Origin: Catellatospora citrea
Lineage (GTDB): Bacteria > Actinomycetota > Actinomycetes > Mycobacteriales > Micromonosporaceae
Reading direction: 5' to 3'
Length of the DNA: 64,000 bases
Assembly: GCF_003610235.1 (NCBI RefSeq)
Contig: NZ_RAPR01000001.1
Span: 8,742,001-8,806,000 of the forward strand
The translations under genes and the position numbers were made by a program. The notes beneath the pieces were generated by a model. The model made no database searches. It was not told where the DNA came from and worked only from the letters and a program-made list of their open reading frames with translations. This document shows positions 26,814 to 34,830 of this stretch, one piece after another. Each line of letters opens with the position of its first letter. Within the stretch, counting starts at the first letter, position 1.

Positions 26814-27785
26814 GTGAGACTTCCCCTCGCCCTGCGCGCCGCCGTCGCCGGGCTCGCCACCGCCACCCTCGTCGTGCTCGGCCCCGCCGGGCCGGCGTCG
26901 GCGGCGACCACCATCGTGGACAACGCCACCGCCGGCGGGTTCACCGCCAGCGCCAACTGGGGCACCTCGACCTGGTCCGCGCAGCGCTACGGCGCCGACT
27001 ACCGCTTCGCCACCCCGGACACCACGGCCAGCGACGCGGCCTGGTTCACCGCCACGATCGCGGCGGCCGGCCCGCACACGGTCGAGGTCTGGTATCCGGC
27101 CGACGCCGGCTACAACAACGCCACCCCGTTCGTCGTCGCCGCCAGCGGCGGCAACCAGACGGTCGTGGTCGACCAGCGGGCCAACGGCGGCCGGTGGGTC
27201 AGCCTCGGCACGTTCAACCTGGCCGCGGGCACCCGCAGCGTGGTCGGCGTGAGCCGGTGGACCAACGGCACCGGCTACGTCGTCGCCGACGCGATCCGGC
27301 TGACGTCGACCACCGGCGCACCGGCGTTCTCCCTGCCGCTGGCCAAGAGCGCGCTGCCGCGCAGCGAGTACGACGACCCGCACCACGACTACCCGGCCAT
27401 CGACCTGCCCATCGGCACGGGCACCCCGGCCTACGCGGTCCGCGGTGGCACCGTGGTGATCATCGACGACAGCTCGTGCGGCCGCGGCGTCAACCTGACC
27501 GGGGCCGACGGCAACGTCTACACGTACTGCCACTTCTCGTCGTGGTCGGTGGCCAACGGCGCCACCGTCGTGGCGGGACAGCAAGTCGGCCTCACCGGCA
27601 ACACCGGCAACTCGACCGGCCCGCACCTGCACTTCGGCATCCGCACCGGCAGCACCCGCCGGTGCCCGCAGAACTACTTGCTGGCGCTCTACGACGGGGT
27701 GACCCCGCCCGCCGCGACCAGCCTGCCGACCACCGGCTGCTTCTACACCAGCCTGACCTCGGCCACCGTCCAGCCGCTCGGCTGA
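26814..27785 (+). CDS. Secreted M23 metallopeptidase with golvesin/xanthan-lyase-like domain
   Basis: A 323-residue exported protein. The signal peptide (1-30) ends in PASA-A. Residues 33-165 form a beta-sandwich like the golvesin C-terminal/xanthan lyase CBD-like domain (TIVDNATAGGFTASANWG start, VADAIRL end). Residues 185-290 are a LytM-type M23 peptidase with HHDYPAIDLPIGTG and the HLHFG zinc motif (His271, His273), which would cut peptidoglycan cross-links or bacterial proteins. Two Cys pairs are likely disulfides. The GTG start follows GGAGAG. It stands alone behind the glyA terminator and a long A/T-rich leader. Confidence 0.92.
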   Translation: MRLPLALRAAVAGLATATLVVLGPAGPASAATTIVDNATAGGFTASANWGTSTWSAQRYGADYRFATPDTTASDAAWFTATIAAAGPHTVEVWYPADAGYNNATPFVVAASGGNQTVVVDQRANGGRWVSLGTFNLAAGTRSVVGVSRWTNGTGYVVADAIRLTSTTGAPAFSLPLAKSALPRSEYDDPHHDYPAIDLPIGTGTPAYAVRGGTVVIIDDSSCGRGVNLTGADGNVYTYCHFSSWSVANGATVVAGQQVGLTGNTGNSTGPHLHFGIRTGSTRRCPQNYLLALYDGVTPPAATSLPTTGCFYTSLTSATVQPLG

Positions 27786-27800
27786 GCGGCCAGCCGGTCG

Positions 27801-27850
27801 ACCGCACCGTCGGCGCAGCGCCCACATGGGCGTTGCGCCGACGGTGCGGT
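27801..27850. terminator. 23-bp hairpin between convergent M23 and MTA phosphorylase genes
   Basis: ACCGCACCGTCGGCGCAG at the left arm pairs with the right arm ending CTGCGCC-like GTTGCGCCGACGGTGCGGT. There are 23 pairs including one G-T wobble, with loop ACAT. The position between two convergent stop codons fits a bidirectional terminator. Confidence 0.8.
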
Positions 27851-27865
27851 GCAGGGCGACGCTGC

Positions 27866-28669
27866 TCAGGCGGTCAGGTAGGACGGTCGCATGCCGTCGA
27901 GCGCCGTGGCGCAGGGGCAGGTGCGCTCGGTCGGCAGGTGGGCGATCGTGGCCAGCAGCAGGCCGCGCATCCGCTCGGTGTTGTCCTTGAACACCCGGAA
28001 CACCTCCTCCTGGGTCACGCCGCGGTCGCCGTCGACGCCCGCGTCCAGGTCGGTCACCAGGGCGATCGTGGTGTAGCAGAGGGCGAGTTCGCGGGCCAGC
28101 GCGGCTTCCGGAGCGCCGGTCATGTTGATCACCGTACCGCCCGCGGCGGCGTACCAGCGCGACTCGGCACGGGTGGAGAAGCGCGGGCCGTCGATGACGA
28201 CGACCGTGCCCGCGCTGCTGAGCGGCATGCCGATGACGTCCGCCGTCTCGCGCACCGCCCGCCGCCCAGCGGGGCAGTACGGGTCGGCGAAGTTGACGTG
28301 CACCGCGCCTGACTCGACGTAGGAGCGCTCGCGGCCGCTGGTGCGGTCGACGAGCTGGTCGGGCAGCACGAACGAGCCCGCCCCGAGTTCGGCGCGTAGG
28401 CCGCCGACGGCACACGGGGCGAGGATCTGCCGTACGCCCAGCGAGCGCAGCGCCCACAGGTTGGCCCGGTACGGGATCAGGTGCGGCGGGTGGCGGTGGT
28501 CGCGGCCGTGCCGGGGCAGGAACGCGACCCGCCGCCCGGCGACCTGCCCGACGGTGACCGCGTCCGACGGCGGCCCGTACGGGGTGTCGACCCGGTGCTC
28601 GCGGGCCCCGTCGAGCAGGCTGTAGAGGCCCGATCCGCCGATGACGGCGACGTCGGCTGTGCTGGTCAT
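27866..28669 (-). CDS. mtnP: S-methyl-5'-thioadenosine phosphorylase
   Basis: A 267-residue cytoplasmic enzyme of the PNP/MTAP family: MTA plus phosphate gives adenine and methylthioribose-1-phosphate in methionine salvage. Family hallmarks are IGGSGLYSL at the N terminus, FLPRHGRDHRHPPHLIPYRAN, ILAPCAVGGLR and INMTGAPEAALARE (MTAP-like specificity region). The ATG overlaps the stop of the upstream membrane protein gene (ATGA). It is the last gene of a six-gene operon otherwise concerned with sugars and a molybdoenzyme, and its link to them is unclear. Purine nucleoside phosphorylase is the alternative. Confidence 0.92.
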   Translation of the reverse strand: MTSTADVAVIGGSGLYSLLDGAREHRVDTPYGPPSDAVTVGQVAGRRVAFLPRHGRDHRHPPHLIPYRANLWALRSLGVRQILAPCAVGGLRAELGAGSFVLPDQLVDRTSGRERSYVESGAVHVNFADPYCPAGRRAVRETADVIGMPLSSAGTVVVIDGPRFSTRAESRWYAAAGGTVINMTGAPEAALARELALCYTTIALVTDLDAGVDGDRGVTQEEVFRVFKDNTERMRGLLLATIAHLPTERTCPCATALDGMRPSYLTA

Positions 28670-29127
28670 GGGTTCTCCCGTGTGATCGGATCGGACGGTC
28701 CGCGGCGGATGGCCCGCAGCCCGAGCAGGACGGCCGTGACCAGCCAGATCACGGCGAGGCAGAGCAGGAAGCCGCGGTGGTAGTCGCGCGGCAGGGCCGA
28801 CGGGTCGTCGCCGCGGCGGCCGTGACCGAGCACCAGCGGCAGCGCCACGACGGTCAGCACGACGGTGACGAACAGCGCCCCCTGCACGACCGGCCGTGCC
28901 CAGCCCGGCAGCCACCGGGTCAGCACCGCGCCGATCACGATGGCCAGCGGCAGCACCAGCAGGTCGTGCCCGAACAGCACGGTGAGCGTGTAACGGAAGT
29001 AGTTCGGCAGGGACACGCTCGGATCGGTGAGCACGCCGACGATGCCGTACGCGGCGGCCAGCACGCCGACAGCGACGAGTGCCCGCCGGAGCCAGACGGT
29101 GGAGCGGTCTGCGGGCCGGGCGGTCAT
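28666..29127 (-). CDS. Small four-helix membrane protein
   Basis: A 153-residue integral membrane protein with about four hydrophobic helices: LVAVGVLAAAYGIVGVL, the DLLVLPLAIVIGAVL region, GALFVTVVLTVVALPLVL and FLLCLAVIWLVTAVLLGL. No catalytic motif is seen. Both ends overlap neighbours by ATGA: upstream the molybdoenzyme, downstream MTA phosphorylase. The strict coupling to the molybdoenzyme suggests a partner or anchor role, which is inference. Confidence 0.78.
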   Translation of the reverse strand: MTARPADRSTVWLRRALVAVGVLAAAYGIVGVLTDPSVSLPNYFRYTLTVLFGHDLLVLPLAIVIGAVLTRWLPGWARPVVQGALFVTVVLTVVALPLVLGHGRRGDDPSALPRDYHRGFLLCLAVIWLVTAVLLGLRAIRRGPSDPITRENP

Positions 29128-30287
29128 GGCTGCAGGACCTCGATCCGGGCGACCCACTTGGTCTGCAGGACACCGGGGCGGTTGGGGGCGATGAGCCGCA
29201 CCGGGTAGCCGTGGTCGAGATCGAGGGGCTGCCCGCCGATGCGCAGTGCGAGCAGGGTCAGCGGGTCGGCGGCGTGCGGCGGGGCGAGCGTGGAGATGCG
29301 GTACAGGCTGTCCTGCTGCAGCGACTCGACCCGTACGCTCGCGCCCGGCGCGCCGCCTACGGCCGCGACCAGGTCGCTGACGCGTACGCCGCCCCAGGTG
29401 GCGGTCGCGCTCCAGCCCTCCACGCAGGTGATCGGCAGCTGGGCGGTGTGCTGCGCCAGCGCGCCCAGCTCGGCCAGGGTCAACCGCAGCGTGCGCGCCG
29501 GCCCTACCACCTCCAGCCGGTACGCCGGATCGGTGGCGGCCGCGGTCACTCCGGCGGCGACCGCGGACTGGTTCACCGGCAGCCCCTGCGGCCCGATCCG
29601 CGGGTCGCGCGGCCCGAGCACCGACAGCCCGGCCAGCGGCCGCAGCGTCTGCCCGATCGTGGCCACGGTGATCAACCCGATGGCCGCGCCCACGGCGGCG
29701 AACAGTCCACGCCTGCTCAGGCTCCCGGTCCGCGGCGCGGCGCGGTCCGGTGCGGCCAGCGCGCGGCGGATGACCGGCAGCTTGACGCCGATGTGGACGG
29801 CGAGCGCGCCGACGAGGATCCACGCCGTCCAGTAGTGCGCGGTGGTGAAGAAGAAGCTCATCGGTGAGTACCACAGCGCGATGTTGAGGATCCCGGTGGT
29901 GACCTGGAACAGCGCCGCGGCGACCAGCACGAACAGGCTGAGCCGTTCGATCGCGTGCACGGCGTCGCGGAACGGCGGCCAGCGGAACAGCTTCGGGTAG
30001 ACCGACCACAGCTTCGCCGCCAGCAGGGGCACGATCGCCAGGCCCGTCGCGACGTGCAGGCCCTGCGTGACCCGGTACAGGTTCACCGGTCGTGACGGCC
30101 AGTAGAACCAGCCGGGCGGGTGCTGGATGGCGTGGCTGAGGTAGCCGGTCACGAAGCACACCGCGACGGCGATGCCGAGCAGCCGACCGATCCGGCTGGT
30201 CAGCTGCGGTGACCGCAGCCGGGACGTGAACAGGTGGGACAGGCGCGAGGGGTACAGCCGGGTCAGCGGCTCAGGCACACGAACCAT
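29124..30287 (-). CDS. Membrane molybdopterin oxidoreductase with twin-arginine motif
   Basis: A 387-residue fusion. Four membrane helices (about 34-53, 77-95, 116-137, 150-170) carry histidines (His52, 78, 151, 165) suggestive of a b-type heme bundle. A cytoplasmic linker then has SRRGLF (Arg192-193) before a fifth helix (195-213). Residues 225-387 are a sulfite-oxidase-type molybdopterin domain with the molybdenum-ligand cysteine in ITCVEGWSA (Cys288). The layout places the cofactor domain outside, delivered by Tat, as known for actinobacterial Rieske proteins and similar molybdoenzymes. The ATG is fixed by GGAGGA six bases upstream and overlaps the methyltransferase gene by 25 bases. The substrate is unknown. 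Confidence 0.88.
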   Translation of the reverse strand: MVRVPEPLTRLYPSRLSHLFTSRLRSPQLTSRIGRLLGIAVAVCFVTGYLSHAIQHPPGWFYWPSRPVNLYRVTQGLHVATGLAIVPLLAAKLWSVYPKLFRWPPFRDAVHAIERLSLFVLVAAALFQVTTGILNIALWYSPMSFFFTTAHYWTAWILVGALAVHIGVKLPVIRRALAAPDRAAPRTGSLSRRGLFAAVGAAIGLITVATIGQTLRPLAGLSVLGPRDPRIGPQGLPVNQSAVAAGVTAAATDPAYRLEVVGPARTLRLTLAELGALAQHTAQLPITCVEGWSATATWGGVRVSDLVAAVGGAPGASVRVESLQQDSLYRISTLAPPHAADPLTLLALRIGGQPLDLDHGYPVRLIAPNRPGVLQTKWVARIEVLQP

Positions 30288-30907
30288 CGCTCGTCCTCCG
30301 TCCAGGACTCGGCCGGCAGCAACCCGGCCTGCTCTGCCAGCGGTCCCAGGTCGTCGACGCCGACGACGGCCCAGGGGAACGGCTCGCTGGTGCGGCGGGT
30401 GTCGGTGAGCGCGACCCGGCCGCGCCAGCCGGGGGAGCCGGGCGGCTCGACCTCGGCGAGCACGGAGCCGCCCGGGGCCAGCAGCTCGCGGCAGCGGGCC
30501 AGCAGCCGTGCGGGGTCGCCGCCGATGCCGATGTTGCCGTCGGCCAGCAGCGTGTGCCGCCAGCTGCGGCCGTCGCGCAGCGGCGCGAACACGTCCTGGA
30601 CCACGGCGTCCGCGCCGCGGGCCCGGGCCAGCCGGACGGCGGCGGCGCTGACGTCGATGCCCAGCGCGGGCACCCTGCGGCGAGCCAGGGCCGCGGCGAG
30701 CCGGCCGGGACCGCAGCCCACGTCGAGGGTCGGTCCGGTGCAGCGGGCCAGCAGGCCGCTGTCGCCCGGGGTCGGCTCGCCGTGCCAGGCGCCGGTGTCG
30801 AGGTGGCGCAGCAGGGTGCCCGCCGGGTCGACCAGCCGCAGTGCGCCGTCGCCGCCGCGCGCGGCCCGGTGCAGCGCGCCCGCGTACACGGTCAGTGCGC
30901 TGGTCAT
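30263..30907 (-). CDS. SAM-dependent methyltransferase of the glycosyltransferase/molybdoenzyme operon
   Basis: A 214-residue class I methyltransferase. SAM motif I is TLDVGCGPGRLAAALARR, the acidic residue follows in LGIDVSAAAVRLA, and ADGNIGIGGDPARLLARC is characteristic of this small actinobacterial family. The ATG overlaps the stop of the DUF2064 gene (ATGA), and the 3' end runs 25 bases into the molybdoenzyme gene. Together with GT2 and DUF2064 it suggests modification of a glycosylated lipid or metabolite, which is inference. Confidence 0.87.
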   Translation of the reverse strand: MTSALTVYAGALHRAARGGDGALRLVDPAGTLLRHLDTGAWHGEPTPGDSGLLARCTGPTLDVGCGPGRLAAALARRRVPALGIDVSAAAVRLARARGADAVVQDVFAPLRDGRSWRHTLLADGNIGIGGDPARLLARCRELLAPGGSVLAEVEPPGSPGWRGRVALTDTRRTSEPFPWAVVGVDDLGPLAEQAGLLPAESWTEDERWFVCLSR

Positions 30908-31548
30908 CGCAGTGCTCCGTGCGATGCCGGCAGGTGCGCGCGCACCGCGTCGGCGAAGCGGCCACGCGGGTGCTCGGCGGCGACGGCCCGCGCGTCGGCC
31001 GCCGTGTCGACGTCGCGCAGCGTCGCCAGGCGGGCGGTGCGCAGGCCGAGGACGTGCAGCGCGGCGAAGGTCAGCGCACCGGTGTCGGCCGTGGACATCG
31101 GCACCGCGGCCAGCGCCGCCGCGTGCGCGGGTTCGCGCAGCGCGAGGACCCACCAGCCGCCGTCCGCCGCCGGGCCGAGCGCGGCGTCCGCGTCGTCCAG
31201 CGCGTCGACGGCCGAGGCCAGCAGCGCGGGGGACAGCTGCGGGGTGTCCATGCCCACCAGCACCGAGGGCACGCCGGGCAGCGCGGTGTCGGCGAAGGCG
31301 TGCGCCAGGCGCTCACCGAGGCCGTCGCCGCGCTGCGGCACGGCGGCCCAGCCGGCCGGCGCGGGGTGGTCGCCGTCCACGACCAGCGTCCGCCGCCGGG
31401 CCGGGGTCGCGTCCACCGCGGCCAGGGTGTCTGCCAGCGCGGCCGCGGCGATGGCGGCGGCCTGGTGCGGGCTGCACGGCGGGCAGAGCCGGGTCTTGAC
31501 CCGGCCCGGCACCGGCGCCTTCGCGATGACCAGGAACTGCGCGTTCAC
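30904..31548 (-). CDS. DUF2064 / TIGR04282-type nucleotidyl- or glycosyltransferase
   Basis: A 214-residue GT-A fold protein of the DUF2064 family. The N terminus FLVIAKAPVPGRVKTRLCPP is diagnostic, with the metal/nucleotide site in VLVGMDTPQLSP and LGPAADGGWWVLAL. Family members pair with GT2 enzymes and radical or methyl-transfer enzymes in many actinobacteria, but the reaction is unproven. GTG at 31548 overlaps the GT2 stop (GTGA). The relationship to CofC/MobA-like nucleotidyltransferases is structural only. Confidence 0.87.
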   Translation of the reverse strand: MNAQFLVIAKAPVPGRVKTRLCPPCSPHQAAAIAAAALADTLAAVDATPARRRTLVVDGDHPAPAGWAAVPQRGDGLGERLAHAFADTALPGVPSVLVGMDTPQLSPALLASAVDALDDADAALGPAADGGWWVLALREPAHAAALAAVPMSTADTGALTFAALHVLGLRTARLATLRDVDTAADARAVAAEHPRGRFADAVRAHLPASHGALR

Positions 31549-32210
31549 CGGGCCAGCACCTTCGACATGTCGCGCACCGCGCGGGCGGTACCGAGCACGG
31601 TGCCGGTGACCTTGGACCGGGTCCCCTCGGCGCGGGGCGCGTAGTCGACGTCGACCTCGGCGATCCGCCAGCCGGCCCGCGCTGCCGCGACGATCATCTC
31701 CAGGGGGTAGCCGAAGCGCCGGTCCCGCAGGTCGAGGGCGAGCAGCCGCTCGCGCCGCGCGGCCCGCATCGGGCCGAGGTCGTGGATGGGCACCCGCAGG
31801 CTGCTGCGCATCCGCCAGGCCAGCACGGCGTTGGCCAGCCGGGCGTGTGCGGGCCACGCGTCGCGGGTGCCGGGCCGGCGACGTCCCAGCATCAGATCGG
31901 CGTCGCCGGACAGCACCGGGCCGGCGACCCGAGGCAGCTGCGCGAGGGCGAACGAGCCGTCCGCGTCGGCGAAGCACACCACATCGGAGGTGGCGGCCAG
32001 CAGTCCCGCGTGGGCCGCCGCGCCGAAGCCGCGCTGCGGCACGGTCACCACCAGTGCGCCGTGCTCCAGGGCGACCTGCGCGGAGCCGTCGGTGGACCCG
32101 TTGTCGGCGACGATCGCGCGATACCCTCGGGGCAGGCCGGACAGCACGCCGGACAGGGCGGCCGCCTCGTTCAGGCACGGCAACACCACATCAATCATGA
32201 TCTCGACCAT
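31545..32210 (-). CDS. Family 2 glycosyltransferase
   Basis: A 221-residue GT-A glycosyltransferase: VLPCLNEAAALSGVL start, ADNGSTDGSAQ, and FADADGSF as the metal-binding DXD region. There are no membrane helices, so it acts on the inner face or in the cytosol; the family includes dolichyl-phosphate mannose synthase relatives. It heads the six-gene leftward operon. An ATG at 32198 (MIDVVLPCLNE) is an equally good start; neither has a strong ribosome site. Confidence 0.87.
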   Translation of the reverse strand: MVEIMIDVVLPCLNEAAALSGVLSGLPRGYRAIVADNGSTDGSAQVALEHGALVVTVPQRGFGAAAHAGLLAATSDVVCFADADGSFALAQLPRVAGPVLSGDADLMLGRRRPGTRDAWPAHARLANAVLAWRMRSSLRVPIHDLGPMRAARRERLLALDLRDRRFGYPLEMIVAAARAGWRIAEVDVDYAPRAEGTRSKVTGTVLGTARAVRDMSKVLAR

Positions 32211-32312
32211 AGTGGTGACGACCGGTCCTAATTCTTACCAATCGCAGATAAAACCTTACGAAGTGCAAACGTCGCACCGTGACGGGCTGCTGCCCACTTA
32301 GGTTGTGAGTTC
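32211..32312. promoter_or_regulatory. Divergent promoter region between GT2 operon and epimerase
   Basis: A 102-base A/T-richer gap (CCTAATTCTTACCAATCGCA, AAAACCTTACGAAGTGC) separates two divergent operons of related content. Promoters in both directions must lie here. TAGGTT at 32300-32305 is a possible -10 hexamer for the epimerase transcript, which would then be almost leaderless. Confidence 0.45.
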
Positions 32313-33368
32313 ATGCGAGTACTCATCACCGGCGGTGCGGGCTTCATCGGCTCCTTTGTGACCCGCGCCCTGGCCGCTGCCGGGCACGACGTGTCCGTGC
32401 TGGACTGCCTGCACCCGGCCGCGCACCAGCCCGGCAGTGGCGAGGCCGAGGTCGGCGGCGTGGCGATCCGGCGCGGCGACGTGCGCGACCGCGACACCGT
32501 CGAGTCCGCACTCGCTGGCATGGACGCCGTCGTGCACCAGGCCGCCATGGTCGGGATGGGCGTCGACCTCGCCGACCTGCCCGACTACGTCGCCAACAAT
32601 GACCTGGGCACGGCTGTGCTGCTGGCCGCGATGGCCCGGCTGCGGGTGCGGCGGCTGGTGCTGGCCAGTTCCATGGTGGTGTACGGGGAGGGCGCCTACA
32701 CCTGCGCGACGCACGGGACCGTCCGCCCGGCCCCGCGTGACCCGGCCGACCTGGCCGCGGGGCAGTACGAACCGCGCTGCCCGCACTGCGCGTCGCCGCT
32801 GGACCCGGGCGTCGTCGACGAGGACGACCGCCTCGACCCACGCAGCGTCTACGCGGCGACCAAGCTGGCCCAGGAGCACCTCGCCGCCGCCTGGGCCCGG
32901 GAGTCGGGCAGCGCCGCCGTCGCGCTGCGATACCACAACGTGTACGGGCCCGGCATGCCCCGCGACACCCCGTACTCCGGCGTCGCCGCGATCTTCCGGT
33001 CCGCGCTGGAACGCGGCGAGTCCCCGCGCGTCTACGAGGACGGCCGCCAGCGCCGCGACTTCGTCCACGTCACCGACGTCGCCGCCGCGAACGTCGCCGC
33101 GCTGGACTCGCTCGACGCCGCCCGCGAGCCGGGCCTGCGCGCGTACAACGTGGCCTCCGGCGACCCGCGCACCATCGCCGACATGGCGGCCACGCTGGCC
33201 GCCGCGATGGACGGCCCTGCTCCCGTGGTGACGGGGGCGTTCCGGGCCGGCGACGTACGCCATGTCGTGGCCTGCCCGCGGCGCGCCCGCGACGAGCTCG
33301 GGTTCGCCGCGCGGGTGCCGTTCGCGGCGGGCCTGGCCGAGTTCGCCCACGCCCCGCTGCGGGCCTGA
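32313..33368 (+). CDS. NAD-dependent sugar epimerase (dTDP-rhamnose-4-epimerase-like) with Cys-rich insert
   Basis: A 351-residue extended SDR. The nucleotide motif is TGGAGFIG at the N terminus and the catalytic YxxxK is YAATK near 187-191, with SSMVVY upstream. Between them an insert carries four cysteines (YTCATHG, then RCPHC), which may bind zinc; the same insert occurs in dTDP-L-rhamnose 4-epimerases. The substrate is therefore likely a nucleotide-activated deoxysugar. The ATG at 32313 is clear. The next gene starts one base after the stop. Confidence 0.88.
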   Translation: MRVLITGGAGFIGSFVTRALAAAGHDVSVLDCLHPAAHQPGSGEAEVGGVAIRRGDVRDRDTVESALAGMDAVVHQAAMVGMGVDLADLPDYVANNDLGTAVLLAAMARLRVRRLVLASSMVVYGEGAYTCATHGTVRPAPRDPADLAAGQYEPRCPHCASPLDPGVVDEDDRLDPRSVYAATKLAQEHLAAAWARESGSAAVALRYHNVYGPGMPRDTPYSGVAAIFRSALERGESPRVYEDGRQRRDFVHVTDVAAANVAALDSLDAAREPGLRAYNVASGDPRTIADMAATLAAAMDGPAPVVTGAFRAGDVRHVVACPRRARDELGFAARVPFAAGLAEFAHAPLRA

Positions 33369-33369
33369 C

Positions 33370-34809
33370 GTGCTCGCCACCCGGGCCGACACGCAACCGG
33401 ACGCCGCGGCGTTCCCGCGCGCCGACCGAATCACCACGGCCCTGGCCGCCGCGCTCGTCGCCGGTTCGATCGTCGCCGGCCTGGTGCTGAACCTGACCGG
33501 CGCACCCGTGCAGGCCGAGGCCGCGCCCCTGTACGCGCTCTGGCGGCCGCACATCGGCCCCGGCACGCCGTGCGCCCTCGCCGTCGCCGCGGCGGCCGTC
33601 CTGCACGGCCCCCGGCTGGCCGCCGCGCTGCCCTGGCGGCGGCTGCTGGTGGCGTCCTACGCGGCCACCGTGCTGTGGACGCTGTCCCTCGCCATGATCG
33701 ACGGTTGGCAGCGCGGGCTCGCCGGACGGCTCACCGCGCAGGCCGAATACCTCACCGAGGTGCCCGGCGTCACCGACATCCCCGCGATGCTGCGCGAGTT
33801 CACCGGCCGCATCCTCGACTTCCAGCCCGACTCCTGGACCACGCACGTCTCCGGCCACCCGCCGGGCGCGCTGCTCGTCTTCGTCTGGCTGGACCGCGCC
33901 GGGCTCGGCGGCGGTGGCGCGGCCGCGCTGGCCTGCGTGCTCGTCGGCGCGCTGGCCACGGTCGCGGTGCCGGTGACGCTGCGCGCGCTGGGCCGGGAGT
34001 CCGCCGCGCGCGCGGCCGTGCCGTTCCTGGTGCTGCTGCCCGGCGCGGTGTGGGTGGGGGCCTCCGCCGACGGCCTGTTCGCGGGCGTGACCAGCACCGC
34101 GATCGCGCTGCTCGCCCTCGCGCTCACGGCGGCCCGGCGCGGGCGGGCGCTGTCGTACGGCTGCGCCGCGGGAGCACTGCTGGCCTTCGCCTGCTACCTG
34201 TCCTACGGCCTGGTGCTGCTGGCCCCGATCGCCCTGGCCACCGTCGCCGTCGCGGTGGCCGCACCGCCTGCCACGACCGCCACGACCGCACCGCAGCTCA
34301 CGGCGGTGCCGACCGCCGCTGCCGCGCTGGGCCCGCGGCTGCGGGCGGTCGCGCCGGTGCTGGTGGCGGCAGCGGTCGGCGGGGCCCTGGTGGTGGTGGC
34401 GTTCACGGCGGCCGGGTTCTGGTGGCTGGACGGCTACCACCTCGTCGTGCAGCGCTACTACCAGGGCATCGCCTCCGAACGTGCCTACGGATACTGGGTC
34501 TTCGCCAACGTGGCGGCGCTGCTGCTGTCGGCCGGGCCCGCCGCCGCGGTCATCGTGCGGCGGGCCGCGGTCGCGCTGCCGCGGGACCGGGCGGCGTACG
34601 TGCTGCTGCCCGCCGCCGCGGCGCTGTCGATCGCCGCCGCCGACCTGTCCGGGCTGAGCAAGGCCGAGGTGGAACGGATCTGGCTGTCCTTCGCCGTCTG
34701 GCTGCCCGCCGGGGCGGCGCTGCTTCCGGCTGCCGCCAGGCGCGGCTGGCTGGCCGCCGGCGCGGCGACCGCACTGATCGTCAACCACCTCGTGCTGACC
34801 ATCTGGTGA
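33370..34809 (+). CDS. Polytopic membrane protein, probable GT-C-type glycosyltransferase
   Basis: A 479-residue integral membrane protein with about ten to twelve helices and an extracytoplasmic loop at about 115-160 (TSWTTHVSGHPPGALL-like). A conserved acidic-aromatic patch, WLDGYHLVVQRYYQGIAS, lies before the last helices. The pattern recalls lipid-sugar-dependent GT-C glycosyltransferases of actinobacteria, but sequence evidence for catalysis is thin. GTG at 33370 follows the epimerase stop immediately, so one transcript makes both. Confidence 0.72.
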   Translation: MLATRADTQPDAAAFPRADRITTALAAALVAGSIVAGLVLNLTGAPVQAEAAPLYALWRPHIGPGTPCALAVAAAAVLHGPRLAAALPWRRLLVASYAATVLWTLSLAMIDGWQRGLAGRLTAQAEYLTEVPGVTDIPAMLREFTGRILDFQPDSWTTHVSGHPPGALLVFVWLDRAGLGGGGAAALACVLVGALATVAVPVTLRALGRESAARAAVPFLVLLPGAVWVGASADGLFAGVTSTAIALLALALTAARRGRALSYGCAAGALLAFACYLSYGLVLLAPIALATVAVAVAAPPATTATTAPQLTAVPTAAAALGPRLRAVAPVLVAAAVGGALVVVAFTAAGFWWLDGYHLVVQRYYQGIASERAYGYWVFANVAALLLSAGPAAAVIVRRAAVALPRDRAAYVLLPAAAALSIAAADLSGLSKAEVERIWLSFAVWLPAGAALLPAAARRGWLAAGAATALIVNHLVLTIW

Positions 34810-34830
34810 CCCGCCACCGCCGCCGTACGC

